DNA from: CAZAMB01 sp964486335 | GTDB taxonomy: Bacteria; Planctomycetota; Phycisphaerae; UBA1845 | NCBI GenBank assembly: GCA_964486335.1 | Contig: CAZAMB010000001.1 | Span: forward strand, 124,001 to 188,000 | Reading direction: 5' to 3' | Length of the DNA stretch: 64,000 nt | Shown here: piece after piece, positions 1-7,959 of the stretch | Layout of the letters: each line of letters opens with the position of its first letter | Position numbering within the stretch: the first letter of the stretch is position 1 | Made by a program: the position numbers and the translations under genes | Notes under the pieces: generated by a model | What the model was told of the DNA's origin: nothing | The model's database searches: none | What the model saw: the letters and a program-made list of their open reading frames with translations, nothing else

Positions 1-399
1 CGCCACGCCGCTGTATCCTTCCGGACTGTTGCTCTCGGCATTGGTCGGCGTGATCACCACTTCCGCGCCGTAGGCCTTGAGCAATCGGATTTTTTCCGTG
101 CTCATCTTGTCCGGCATCACAAAGATGCAGCGATACCCCTTGACCGCCGCCACCATCGCCAGTCCGACGCCCGTATTGCCCGAGGTCGCCTCGACGATCG
201 TTCCGCCGGGCTTGAGCAGCCCTTCCCGTTCCGCCGCTTCCACCATGGCCAGCGCGACCCGGTCCTTCACGCTGCCGCCGGGGTTCACGAACTCCACCTT
301 GGCGTAGATCGCCGCCGGCAGCCCCTTGGCCAGCCGATTGATCCGCACGATCGGCGTTCGTCCGATGGCTTCCAGTATGCTCTTGCACGGTTTCAACAT
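1..399 (-). CDS. cysK: Cysteine synthase (PLP-dependent), 3' end cut off by window edge
   Basis: The reverse strand encodes the first 133 residues of an O-acetylserine sulfhydrylase / cystathionine-beta-synthase family enzyme, which makes cysteine from O-acetylserine and sulfide in the cytoplasm. Visible family marks are the N-terminal IGRTPIVRINRL segment, the PLP-lysine motif GGSVKDR and the substrate loop TSGNTG, all in normal order and spacing. The C-terminal two thirds lie beyond position 1. Two adjacent ATGs exist (402 and 399); the GGAGG at 406-410 is 6 nt from the one at 399 and only 3 nt from the one at 402, so 399 is preferred. CysK and cystathionine beta-synthase cannot be separated from this fragment. 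Confidence 0.93.
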   Translation of the reverse strand, partial: MLKPCKSILEAIGRTPIVRINRLAKGLPAAIYAKVEFVNPGGSVKDRVALAMVEAAEREGLLKPGGTIVEATSGNTGVGLAMVAAVKGYRCIFVMPDKMSTEKIRLLKAYGAEVVITPTNAESNSPEGYSGVA

Positions 400-402
400 C
401 AT

Positions 403-746
403 CAGCCTCCGGACGTTGCGACGCCGGCGGATCCGACCGGCCTGTCCACGTCGCCGATCCGCTCAACCCGCCGAACTCCCATTGTAACGCCAAACCGCCG
501 GATATGAACGGGAAACTCCATCAAACCGTCTGGTCTGGGTCCGTGACAGTTCCGGCGAGGAATCAATCCGAACCCGGAGCGCGAGCGACGGGTCTTGGTT
601 CCCGCGACCTAGCATCATTCAAGGCCCCGCGCTGGCGCTTGGGGTTCGGATGGGCGAAGCATGCCGCCCGCCGAAAGTGTCACGGTCTCGTCGCGGCTTG
701 CCGGCGCCCGGAACCAAGCCATGTATTGCCGTTCCAGCCAATAATT
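403..746. other. Intergenic, no convincing gene
   Basis: This stretch lies between the divergent cysK start and the first readable codons of the RHS fragment. The forward frame that continues into the RHS fragment meets a TAA near 744-746, so any upstream part of that gene is missing or scrambled. No RNA gene, repeat or clear promoter was seen. Confidence 0.5.
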
Positions 747-780
747 CCGTAGAATCAAGGTCGGCGATCAGTTCGATGCA

Positions 781-1722
781 ATGTATCTGTACGGTCCGCT
801 GGGGCCGATCGCCCGGACGGCCGAGTATGGAAACAACGACGTGAGCGACAACCGCACCGTGTACTATCTCCGCGACGCGATGGGCGGCCACACGGGTCTG
901 CTGCTCGACCACGACGCCGACCTGTCGACGCCGTCGCAGGCGTCGTTTTCGGTCTACGACGCCTTCGGCAACGGAATGTCGCCGGGCTCGCCGAGCGGGC
1001 TGGCCGGTTCGTTCGCTTGGCGCGGCGGCGAGGGGAGCGTCCGCGACGCGGCCCCGAACCTCGTCTACATGCAGGCCCGGCACTACGACCCGACCATCGG
1101 GCGGTTCCTCCAGCCGGACACGATGACCCTCGCCAGCACCACCACGCAGGGGATGAACAAGTACATCTACTGCGAAAATGATCCGGTGAACCGGAGTGAT
1201 CCAACCGGAAAGATCTGGCATTTCGTGGTTGGTCTGCTTTTCGCCGGATTGGTTGGAGGATTCTTGAATTGGGCTGCGAGTGGATTTGACGGCGGATTCG
1301 GTTCAGGCGCCGTTGCAGGGATTATTAGTGCAGCCGCTGTGATGGGTCTAGCGCCCTATATCGGCTTCACTCTCGCTGGTGCCGTCGGTGGCGGGTTGGC
1401 CTCTGGCGTTACTGCCCGAATGGGGGGCGGTAGCTGGCGTCAGGCGCGGGATGCAGCACTACTCGGTGCCTTCTTTGGTGGTTTATTGGGATTCCTTGCC
1501 GGGTTTTCAAGTGGCGCCAGTACCTCGCGCGACATATTGGGATTCAACGAGGTAGAGCTGGCTTATTGGTTATTCGGGATAGACATCGAGGCGACGGGCA
1601 TTCTGGTAGGGCGGTGCATCCTGTCGAAGAGAGACTCCAATTTTGGCAGAAGCGAAGCCAGCCATTTGACACGACGGTTACTTGTTCGAGGTCATAGTAA
1701 ACTCACGGCCGTAATCGCATGA
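781..1722 (+). CDS. RHS-repeat core C-terminal fragment with hydrophobic toxin-like tip
   Basis: Residues 1-143 are the end of an RHS/YD-repeat core: GPLGPIARTAEYGNN, a conserved block containing YMQARHYDPTIGRFLQPD, and a closing NPVNRSDPTG-type motif (here ENDPVNRSDPTG). RHS cores form shells around C-terminal toxin domains that are released past this motif. The tip (about residues 144-313) begins with a long glycine- and alanine-rich hydrophobic stretch (roughly 146-250), which suggests a membrane-active or degraded domain; I do not recognise a toxin family. The readable frame extends upstream only to about 747, so the several-hundred-residue N-terminal shell is absent. This is probably an orphan tip rather than a functional gene. 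It shares near-identical sequence with 2210-2504. Confidence 0.7.
   Translation: MYLYGPLGPIARTAEYGNNDVSDNRTVYYLRDAMGGHTGLLLDHDADLSTPSQASFSVYDAFGNGMSPGSPSGLAGSFAWRGGEGSVRDAAPNLVYMQARHYDPTIGRFLQPDTMTLASTTTQGMNKYIYCENDPVNRSDPTGKIWHFVVGLLFAGLVGGFLNWAASGFDGGFGSGAVAGIISAAAVMGLAPYIGFTLAGAVGGGLASGVTARMGGGSWRQARDAALLGAFFGGLLGFLAGFSSGASTSRDILGFNEVELAYWLFGIDIEATGILVGRCILSKRDSNFGRSEASHLTRRLLVRGHSKLTAVIA
791..1057 (+). repeat. RHS-core direct repeat, copy 1
   Basis: Bases 791-975 match 2210-2394 essentially base for base, and 1000-1057 match 2446-2503 with only a couple of differences. Between them the copies carry unrelated linkers of different length (24 nt here, 51 nt in copy 2). The spacing between the copies is about 1.4 kb and the tip plus a small membrane gene lie between them. 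Confidence 0.9.
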
Positions 1723-1747
1723 TGTTTCACCACGCGAGATTTCAGAA

Positions 1748-2152
1748 ATGACTCCGAAACTCAGCGTACTGATCTTCCTATTCGAGATCGTCGTATTTGG
1801 CTTGTTCCCTTTGACGTTGCTTTTCTGCTGCACACAATCTGACGCGAGAATACTAGTTGTCTGCTTTTCGATTTGCACTCTCGCCCTTGTAGTTTGGCAG
1901 ACACTAAGATTGGGCATGGAGCGCGCAATAGCCGCAATATGCAGACGAGATGCTCTTATCGGCGCGGGTCTTTGCTTCGCCGCCGGAGCGTACTTATGGA
2001 TTGAAGAGGTCGTTAGAAGCTCAGACGCCGGGCGAGGCAAGACTGGAGTGGCGCTGATGTTTCTCTCTCTTGTGGCGACAGGTATAGGGCGGCGAATACA
2101 TAGGTTGTCTGGACGAGGTGTCAAAACCCAGAATGAAGTGGGCCGAAGATGA
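1748..2152 (+). CDS. Small multi-spanning membrane protein, candidate immunity partner
   Basis: A 134-residue protein with about three predicted membrane helices (roughly residues 5-28, 34-54 and 69-87) and a further weakly hydrophobic stretch near 100-112, ending in a basic tail. No family is recognised. It starts 25 nt after the RHS tip and is followed at once by a second truncated RHS copy, the position where cognate immunity genes normally sit in polymorphic-toxin loci. The inferred role is protection against the membrane-embedded tip upstream, but this rests on gene order only. Base composition is less GC-rich than the flanking RHS segments, as is common for toxin tips and immunity genes acquired by transfer. 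Confidence 0.55.
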   Translation: MTPKLSVLIFLFEIVVFGLFPLTLLFCCTQSDARILVVCFSICTLALVVWQTLRLGMERAIAAICRRDALIGAGLCFAAGAYLWIEEVVRSSDAGRGKTGVALMFLSLVATGIGRRIHRLSGRGVKTQNEVGRR

Positions 2153-2586
2153 TTCGAAAGAACTCAATGGCTTTCACGACGGCTTTTCAACAGAAACGGT
2201 CGAAAGCTCACGGTCCGCTGGGGCCGATCGCCCGGACGGCCGAGTATGGAAACAACGACGTGAGCGACAACCGCACCGTGTACTATCTCCGCGACGCGAT
2301 GGGCGGCCACACGGGTCTGCTGCTCGACCACGACGCCGACCTGTCGACGCCGTCGCAGGCGTCGTTTTCGGTCTACGACGCCTTCGGCAACGGATTGCCG
2401 GCCTCCCACCTTTCCGAGGGGGGATCGCAGGGAGGTGGCGGCTTGCTGGCCGGTTCGTTCGCGTGGCGCGGCGGCGAGGGGAGCGTCCGCGACGCGGCTC
2501 CGAAGTGTCGTGGGCAAAACCGAGACGGCCGGCGCTTGCGCATGGGCCTTTCGGGTACCGCGTGGCGGGACCGAATCGAAAGATAA
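2149..2586 (+). pseudogene. Second truncated RHS-core fragment
   Basis: The reading frame contains the same GPLGPIARTAEY core block as the fragment at 781 but breaks away after the GEGSVRDAAP block, before the Y-x-QARHYDP and DPTG motifs. The first 20 residues or so come from non-RHS sequence. It therefore lacks both the shell and the releasing motif and is a remnant left by recombination between RHS cores. It overlaps the end of the small membrane gene by 4 nt, probably by chance. Confidence 0.6.
2210..2504 (+). repeat. RHS-core direct repeat, copy 2
   Basis: Direct repeat of 791-1057, see that entry. The interrupting linker here is 51 nt and glycine-rich when translated; the match ends at about 2504, where the sequence becomes unrelated. 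Confidence 0.9.
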
Positions 2587-2630
2587 TTGTGGAAACAGGA
2601 TTCCGGTGTGATGAGTTGAGGGAATCAGCC

Positions 2631-3115
2631 ATGTACGGCAATCGATGGATGAAATGGGTGGTCGGCGGACTGGCCGTTGCGTTCTTTTCCTTGGTATCGA
2701 CTTTCGCAGTTATTTCGAGCGCTTGATCGTGTTTGCGTTGCTCACATTGTCAACGAGTGCGATCATGTTGCACCGGCGGGAACTAGAGAATCGAAGGCCT
2801 CGCTCGGCCTGCCGATGACTGGCAGGAATGATCAACTTTGCAGACGCGCCGCGACATTCGTTGGTGGTTCCCATTCTGATTCGCAAGGGATGCCCGGCCC
2901 CCCCGCACGACCGGACGAACTTCTGAGACGGAGCCAGTGGTGCATTCTGCCCCCGATTCAGTTCGACGCATGCTTGAAAACGAAATGGAGCCCAATTACG
3001 TTAGGACGCACGTTCGCTTGGATATGGGCAGTGTTCGGTTCGCGGAACAACGACCGGATATGTTTGTGGACCAGAGGTTACCGTCACAAGACTGTCGACC
3101 GGAAGGTAAAGTATG
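2631..3115 (+). pseudogene. Probable multiply-frameshifted gene of unknown family
   Basis: An ATG at 2631 opens a signal-peptide-like segment (MYGNRWMKWVVGGLAVAFF) that hits TGA at 2724. A second frame, readable from about 2700, gives FERLIVFALLTLSTSAIML and, after one TGA, MINFADAPRHSLVVPILIRK. After a run of seven C at 2898-2904 sense-like sequence moves back to the first frame (EPVVHSAPDSVRRMLENE to the stop at 3113-3115). The pieces read like one membrane-anchored protein of about 160 residues broken by several indels. The family is unknown. An alternative is that the whole stretch is intergenic and the resemblance to coding sequence is accidental. Confidence 0.3.
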
Positions 3116-4678
3116 AAAACATCGAGCGGTCCATTTGGGTTGTTTGTGGCACTGCCTTCTTTGGCGTTGCTGGCATCGTTGGGGTGCGAGGACAGCCCAT
3201 TCATTCCGTCCTGCCGACTTGAGCTCGATAGTCTCTCCGATGGCGAAAACCAAGTGCCATACAACGATTCATTTGTTTTTCAAGACCCCATCAGCGCGTT
3301 AATTCCAGACGAAACGGATGCAGCGCTTGTCAGTGCGGAACTCGCACCGGGAAGCGGCCCGTTGCCGCCGGGGCTTGCCATTGTTGGATCGTCTGTTGTT
3401 GGAACTCCTCAAGAAACTGGAACTTTCCGTTTCACAATCATTGCCCGAGGCGAATGCGATTCGGCACTTTCCCCTACGACTGTAGCAGAGGGTAATTACG
3501 TTGTTACGATCAAGCCCTGCCCTGCTTTGCTGATCGAAATGGAAAGAAACCCGCCGACGGCCGAACTCAATGAGCCGTATGCCTTCCTTTTTAGGGGTTC
3601 CGGAGGAAGGGGCAAGCGAGGTTTCCGCTTGCAGGGCGGCGTCTTGCCCGCCGGAATGGCGATTGCGGCCGACGGGTTTCTGGAAGGCCGTCCGACCGAG
3701 ACCGGTGAGTTCAGTTTCTCTATTGAGATTTTCGATGAGTGCTCTCCACCACAAACGGAATCACGCTTTGCGACGTTGAGCGTTGTTCCGTTTCTGCCCT
3801 GCTCACCACTCAGCTTTGACCGTGCGAATCAACCGTCGATTGGCCGGATCGGCGAAGCATTCACGTTTACGCCGACCACCAATGGAGGAGAAGGCTCATT
3901 GGCTTTCAGTCTCGCCTCCGGCTCCTCGCCGTTACCCGCCGGATTGGTGATTGATCCGGCAACCAATTCGATTACCGGCACGCCGACGGAAGCGGGAACA
4001 AGCGTCGTGGCGTTGTTGGCGATGGATGACTGTCCGGAAGGACCGCAAACAGCGGAAGGGACGTTTACGTTTACCATCGATTCCGGCGACCCCGGAACAG
4101 CATGTGATCCATTCGACCTTGGAAAGGCCCCCGTGCCGGTGACAGGCACTGTCGGCGAGCCTTTTTTCTTCCTTCCCAATACCCTTGGCGGGCAGGGGAG
4201 CATCAGCTTCGAAGTCGGACTGGGTGGCGATCCGCTCCCGAATGGAATACTCATCAACAATGTGGATGGCTTTATCGAGGGCACGCCTACTTCGCCCGGA
4301 ATCGCCATGGTGCTGATCCGGGCGGCAGACTCATGCAGCTCGTCGCAGACCGACAGTGAGCATTTCCGATTCCGGGTCGATACGGCCAGCACATGCACAG
4401 ACGTCATCTTGGACCGTTCCCCGCCGACCGTCGGCGTGATCACTGTTCCCTATGCCTATTCGCCGAGCGTGTTCGAAGGGGGTACGGGTCCATTCTCGTT
4501 TTCCATTGTTCAGGAATTAAGCAGTGTTCCGCCGGGTCTGAGTTTTGATGGCACAACCCTCAGCGGCACGCCCACAGCGGCGGGTACTTTTGATGTCTAT
4601 TTTGAGGTAAGTGATAGCTGCGGTGATGGCGGCCGCACCGACGGGGACTACATCCCGATCCAGATCAATCTCCCTTGA
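3113..4678 (+). CDS. Secreted probable lipoprotein with about five putative-Ig (He_PIG-like) repeats
   Basis: A 521-residue exported protein. Residues 1-24 form a hydrophobic signal ending LASLGC, a slightly non-ideal lipobox, so anchoring by Cys25 is likely but not certain. The rest consists of about five tandem beta-sandwich repeats of about 95 residues, each with a core of the type LPxGLxI...GTPTxxGTxxF, the hallmark of putative-Ig/He_PIG domains. Each repeat also carries a conserved Cys near its start and another in a (D/E/S)C motif in its last third, so a disulfide per repeat is plausible. The family is typical of surface or extracellular adhesion proteins; ligand unknown. The ATG lies within the ATGA at the end of the decayed upstream gene and has a GGAAGG-like SD. 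Confidence 0.8.
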   Translation: MKTSSGPFGLFVALPSLALLASLGCEDSPFIPSCRLELDSLSDGENQVPYNDSFVFQDPISALIPDETDAALVSAELAPGSGPLPPGLAIVGSSVVGTPQETGTFRFTIIARGECDSALSPTTVAEGNYVVTIKPCPALLIEMERNPPTAELNEPYAFLFRGSGGRGKRGFRLQGGVLPAGMAIAADGFLEGRPTETGEFSFSIEIFDECSPPQTESRFATLSVVPFLPCSPLSFDRANQPSIGRIGEAFTFTPTTNGGEGSLAFSLASGSSPLPAGLVIDPATNSITGTPTEAGTSVVALLAMDDCPEGPQTAEGTFTFTIDSGDPGTACDPFDLGKAPVPVTGTVGEPFFFLPNTLGGQGSISFEVGLGGDPLPNGILINNVDGFIEGTPTSPGIAMVLIRAADSCSSSQTDSEHFRFRVDTASTCTDVILDRSPPTVGVITVPYAYSPSVFEGGTGPFSFSIVQELSSVPPGLSFDGTTLSGTPTAAGTFDVYFEVSDSCGDGGRTDGDYIPIQINLP

Positions 4679-4987
4679 GTTCGGCGTTCGAATGTTTCGC
4701 AGACAACCTAGGCTGAGGAGTCAAAGGAGTTTGCAGTGTCATTCTGCATGCGGCTGACGCGAAAGAATGGTTAACCTCACAACCGCGCTACCAAGTCACT
4801 GTAACCCTCGCGCTTGCTTTCAAAGGCGACTTCTGCGTCACCGTCCATTCTCCAATTAATGATTCTCGACCCGGTTCTTTCCCCATTGAGCAGGAGCGAT
4901 TTGACGGCGAGGGCTCCGTGGAACATCATAGGGACCAATCAACCAAAGTAGAGTTGCGGAACGGGGACGAGGCGGAGGTCAAACGAG
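4679..4987. other. Intergenic, no gene seen
   Basis: No open frame of note, no RNA gene and no repeat recognised. It separates two secreted-protein genes transcribed in the same direction and probably holds the promoter of the downstream one. Confidence 0.5.
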
Positions 4988-5016
4988 ACACCCGCGCCTT
5001 TCTTCAACGCGGGTGT
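4988..5016 (+). promoter_or_regulatory. Perfect 9-bp hairpin just upstream of the glycine-rich lipoprotein gene
   Basis: ACACCCGCG (4988-4996) pairs fully with CGCGGGTGT (5008-5016) across an 11-nt loop. It ends 32 nt before the ATG at 5049. There is no following T-run, so it is more likely a leader-mRNA stem, or a weak terminator for upstream transcription, than a classical terminator. Confidence 0.4.
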
Positions 5017-5048
5017 TGCTCGCTGAATATGAACGGAAGGAGTTCCTC

Positions 5049-6800
5049 ATGAGCGTTGCTTTCCGACGACTGGTCGCTGTGGGTTCATTGGTCACGGCAG
5101 TTTGTGGCACGTCGTGCGATGTCCCGGTTTCGACGCCCGGGGACGTGCCGGGCCTTTCTGGAACGATTGAGGCGACAGACTTCACCGTGCCGACGGGGGA
5201 GTCTCAGCGCGTGTCGGGCGATCTTACGATTAATGCCAGCGGCGTCGTGACCATCGCGGGTTCATTGTCGGCTGAGAACGCCGCGGGGCATTCCCTTACG
5301 ATCCAGGCCGCAGGCGATGTAAGCATCACCGGCGTGTTGTCCGCCGGCCGGGGCGCACCCGGAGGCGGCGGTGGCGATATCACCGTCCTGTCGACGAATG
5401 GGAATATCTCCATTGGTGAATCCGCTTCCCTCATCGCCGGAGACGGCGGAAGCGGTCTGACAACAACCACCGCCAAGAGCGTCCTCTCCATTGGCAAACG
5501 TTCGGTTTTGTTCAAGAGTGTTTCCGGCGGCGCGGGCGGCGCCGGAGGATCGGTCACCCTTCGCGCCCCCAACGGGCAGATCTCCATCGTCGACCAGGAA
5601 GGCATCATCCACTTGGGCAACGGAGGCGACGGCGCAACGATTGAGGTTCACGGCGAAGACCTCTTGGCCACCGAATTGGGCGATGCGCTGGAGAACGCCG
5701 GAGGCGACTCCGGAGTGTTGACGATCGAAGCCCTGACGTTCAACGGCGTGGAAGTCACAAGCGAAACGGTATTTGTGTCCGAATCGACGACGTTCCTTTC
5801 CGGCGGCTCCGGCGGCAACGCGGGGGACCTGTTCTGGGGCGTGGACGCGGATGGAAACTCAACGTTCCCTGACGCGGACACGACGACCAAGCTGATCGCG
5901 CTCGCCAAGCAAAGTGGAGTGCATTTAAGACCAATCCACTCCGACGTTGTACGCGAGGGCGCGAAAGGTGGGGACGCCTGGTACGGTTCGGCGGGAAATG
6001 GCTCAAGTCTGCAAGTGCGCGGCCGAGACGGCACCACGCCGGGCACGGACGGTCAGAATGTGTTCATCTCCGGCGGATCCGGCGGAGATTGCATTCAGGT
6101 GATTTCTTGTGAACCAGGCAATGGCGGAAGCGCGGGCGCCACCGGCGGTGACGGGGCTGCGGGCGAACATACGACCGGGGAGGGCGGAGCCGGTGGAAGC
6201 GCCGCCGCCACCGGCGGTCTGGGCGGAATCGACGGGGCGCTCAGTACTGTACGAGTCGGCCGTATGGGCAACGCGGTTGCCAAGGGTGGAACGGGCGGCA
6301 AAGGCGGCGGACTTTGTCCGGACGACGTGAGCGACCAGGGCGGCAGCGGCGGCAACGGCGGAGGCGCGGATGCCAGTGTCTCCGGCGGTTCGGCCTTCGC
6401 GACCGCGATTGGCGGTCGGGGCGGGGACGGTGGGGATGGTGAATCGGCCAGCGGAGCGGTGGGTGGCGGCGGGTTGGCCCAGGCGAGAGGAGGTATGAGT
6501 CCCAGTCCGATGGTAGGTGGCATCGGTAGCGCCGGAGCGACTTGTGGACCGGTTCAAGCGCTGGCTCTGAGTTTCGCCTTCATTGGTTCGCTGGGGGAGG
6601 GAGCGACGGTGCGTTTGTCGTGCGTTCAAGGGGGAGGCTTTAGCGACGTCGAAGATGGTTGTCGATGCCCCCATGTTCACGGCCCGATCTCGATCATCGG
6701 CATTCCGGGCGGACCGTTCGATGATCCCGATGACCGAGGCTGCGGGCATGGGTGCATTATTACGGTTCCAGAGAGTGAGCTCGATTACGATTGTGACTGA
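5049..6800 (+). CDS. Glycine-rich secreted lipoprotein-like protein
   Basis: A 583-residue protein with a signal peptide ending in TAVCGTSC, a probable lipoprotein cleavage site at residue 23. The first third has short beta-helix-like strands (for example GDLTINASGVVTIAGSLSA). The middle (about residues 330-490) is dominated by GGxGG repeats similar in style to PE_PGRS or other glycine-rich surface proteins. The tail is Cys- and Asp-rich (CRCPHVHGP, DDRGCGHGC). The ATG at 5049 is chosen because GGAAGGAG lies just upstream at 5036-5043; an in-frame upstream start at 5013 would add a non-signal leader. It is probably a surface protein; substrate and partner unknown. Confidence 0.75.
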   Translation: MSVAFRRLVAVGSLVTAVCGTSCDVPVSTPGDVPGLSGTIEATDFTVPTGESQRVSGDLTINASGVVTIAGSLSAENAAGHSLTIQAAGDVSITGVLSAGRGAPGGGGGDITVLSTNGNISIGESASLIAGDGGSGLTTTTAKSVLSIGKRSVLFKSVSGGAGGAGGSVTLRAPNGQISIVDQEGIIHLGNGGDGATIEVHGEDLLATELGDALENAGGDSGVLTIEALTFNGVEVTSETVFVSESTTFLSGGSGGNAGDLFWGVDADGNSTFPDADTTTKLIALAKQSGVHLRPIHSDVVREGAKGGDAWYGSAGNGSSLQVRGRDGTTPGTDGQNVFISGGSGGDCIQVISCEPGNGGSAGATGGDGAAGEHTTGEGGAGGSAAATGGLGGIDGALSTVRVGRMGNAVAKGGTGGKGGGLCPDDVSDQGGSGGNGGGADASVSGGSAFATAIGGRGGDGGDGESASGAVGGGGLAQARGGMSPSPMVGGIGSAGATCGPVQALALSFAFIGSLGEGATVRLSCVQGGGFSDVEDGCRCPHVHGPISIIGIPGGPFDDPDDRGCGHGCIITVPESELDYDCD

Positions 6801-6881
6801 CTCGCCGGCGTTCGCATCCGCGCCTGTCTGGCCGCGATGGTCCGCATGCAGTTCGATCTGTTGCGTCCTTGACACGCCGTT

Positions 6882-7091
6882 TCACCGGTGCGATGAGCCT
6901 CGCAAGACGTGCTCATTGTAGCCGCGGATTGTCTCCACCAAATGGCTTTGAATTCGGAGTTTCTGAGCATCATACAGTGGGCGCACTAATAGTTTAACGT
7001 CTTCTTTGTTCATTACGCGCTCTTGAGGGAAATCGGCGTCTGCTGCGTCCAATACAGCCTTTTGCCCGTCAGAATCCTCCGCTACAGTCAT
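6882..7091 (-). CDS. Short conserved-looking protein translationally coupled to tatD
   Basis: A 69-residue soluble protein whose ATG overlaps the tatD stop codon (TGATG at 7093-7089), a classical coupling arrangement. The C-terminal half (NKEDVKLLVRPLYDAQKLR) is a basic amphipathic helix reminiscent of N-termini of some phage or transposase-like proteins, but I cannot assign a family. The overlap with tatD and the reasonable composition are the only evidence for it being real. Confidence 0.4.
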   Translation of the reverse strand: MTVAEDSDGQKAVLDAADADFPQERVMNKEDVKLLVRPLYDAQKLRIQSHLVETIRGYNEHVLRGSSHR

Positions 7092-7885
7092 CAAGGCGAC
7101 TCCTCGTTTGCTGGCAGATCAAAAAACGCCTGTGTGTTCGCTCGCGTCGAAGCGACCAACTCGTCGTAACTCGTTCCTCGCAGGTCGGCCAGAAACTTCG
7201 CGACATGCGCCACGAACGCCGGTTCGTTGGGCCGCTTGCTCCGCACGGGAACCGGCGACAAATAGGGCGAGTCCGTCTCCACCATCAGCATGTCGGCCGG
7301 GTAGTCGCGCGCGATCGCGGCCAGTTCCGTCGATTTCGGAAACGTCACGATCCCGGTAAACGAAATGCGCCACCCTCGCGCCGCGATTCGTTCCGCCTCC
7401 GCGGCTGAACCCGTGAAACAGTGAAACACGATGCGGCGATTCTCAAAACCGGCGGCGAGCAGGATCGGCTCGCAGTCGTCGTACGCCTCGCGGCAATGAA
7501 TGATGATCGGCCGGTCGAATTCGCTTGCTGCCGATAACTGACCCTCGAACACACGGCGCTGCCTCGCCCGATCGGCGAAATCGTAATGATAATCCAAACC
7601 CATCTCGCCGAAGGCGACAATGTCAGGCTCGCGCCAAAGCTCGGCCATCGCCCGCAGTTCGTCTTCGGTCACGCCGTCCGCCTCATGGGGATGAAACCCC
7701 GCCGCCGCGTGAATCCGACCCGGATACAGCCGCGCCATCGCTAGTGCCTTGTGTGCGTCGGCCAGAGAGGTGCCGATGGTGATGACGCTTTCGACGCTCG
7801 CCGCGTCACACCGCGCCAGCACCTCGTCGATCCGCCCCGCGAAGTCGGGGTAGGTCAGGTGAGCATGCGAATCAATCAGTCCCAT
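7091..7885 (-). CDS. tatD: TatD-family metal-dependent hydrolase/DNase
   Basis: A 264-residue TIM-barrel amidohydrolase of usual TatD length. Metal ligands are all visible: DSHAHL at residues 5-10, the GEMGLDYHY glutamate near 93, IIHCRE near 128, FHCFTG near 153 and ETDSPYL near 203. TatD enzymes are 3'-5' exodeoxyribonucleases acting in the cytoplasm on single-stranded DNA ends, implicated in oxidative-damage repair and DNA turnover. The gene is followed by an overlapping small ORF and is divergent from the TPR gene at 7960, with 74 nt between, which must contain both start regions. Confidence 0.95.
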   Translation of the reverse strand: MGLIDSHAHLTYPDFAGRIDEVLARCDAASVESVITIGTSLADAHKALAMARLYPGRIHAAAGFHPHEADGVTEDELRAMAELWREPDIVAFGEMGLDYHYDFADRARQRRVFEGQLSAASEFDRPIIIHCREAYDDCEPILLAAGFENRRIVFHCFTGSAAEAERIAARGWRISFTGIVTFPKSTELAAIARDYPADMLMVETDSPYLSPVPVRSKRPNEPAFVAHVAKFLADLRGTSYDELVASTRANTQAFFDLPANEESP

Positions 7886-7959
7886 GGTAGTATCCTATCA
7901 CAATCGCATTCGACTCGTGCTCCGTCGCCGACTCGACATTCACGCGTTTTCGCGGCACA

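Noticed and set aside
2677..3222. 181-codon plus-strand frame
   Set aside because: It overlaps the start and signal peptide of the following gene, lacks a consistent composition and has no motif.
6003..6875. 290-codon minus-strand frame opposite the glycine-rich lipoprotein
   Set aside because: Antisense of a simple-sequence gene; open only because GGC/GCC-rich codons lack stops on both strands.
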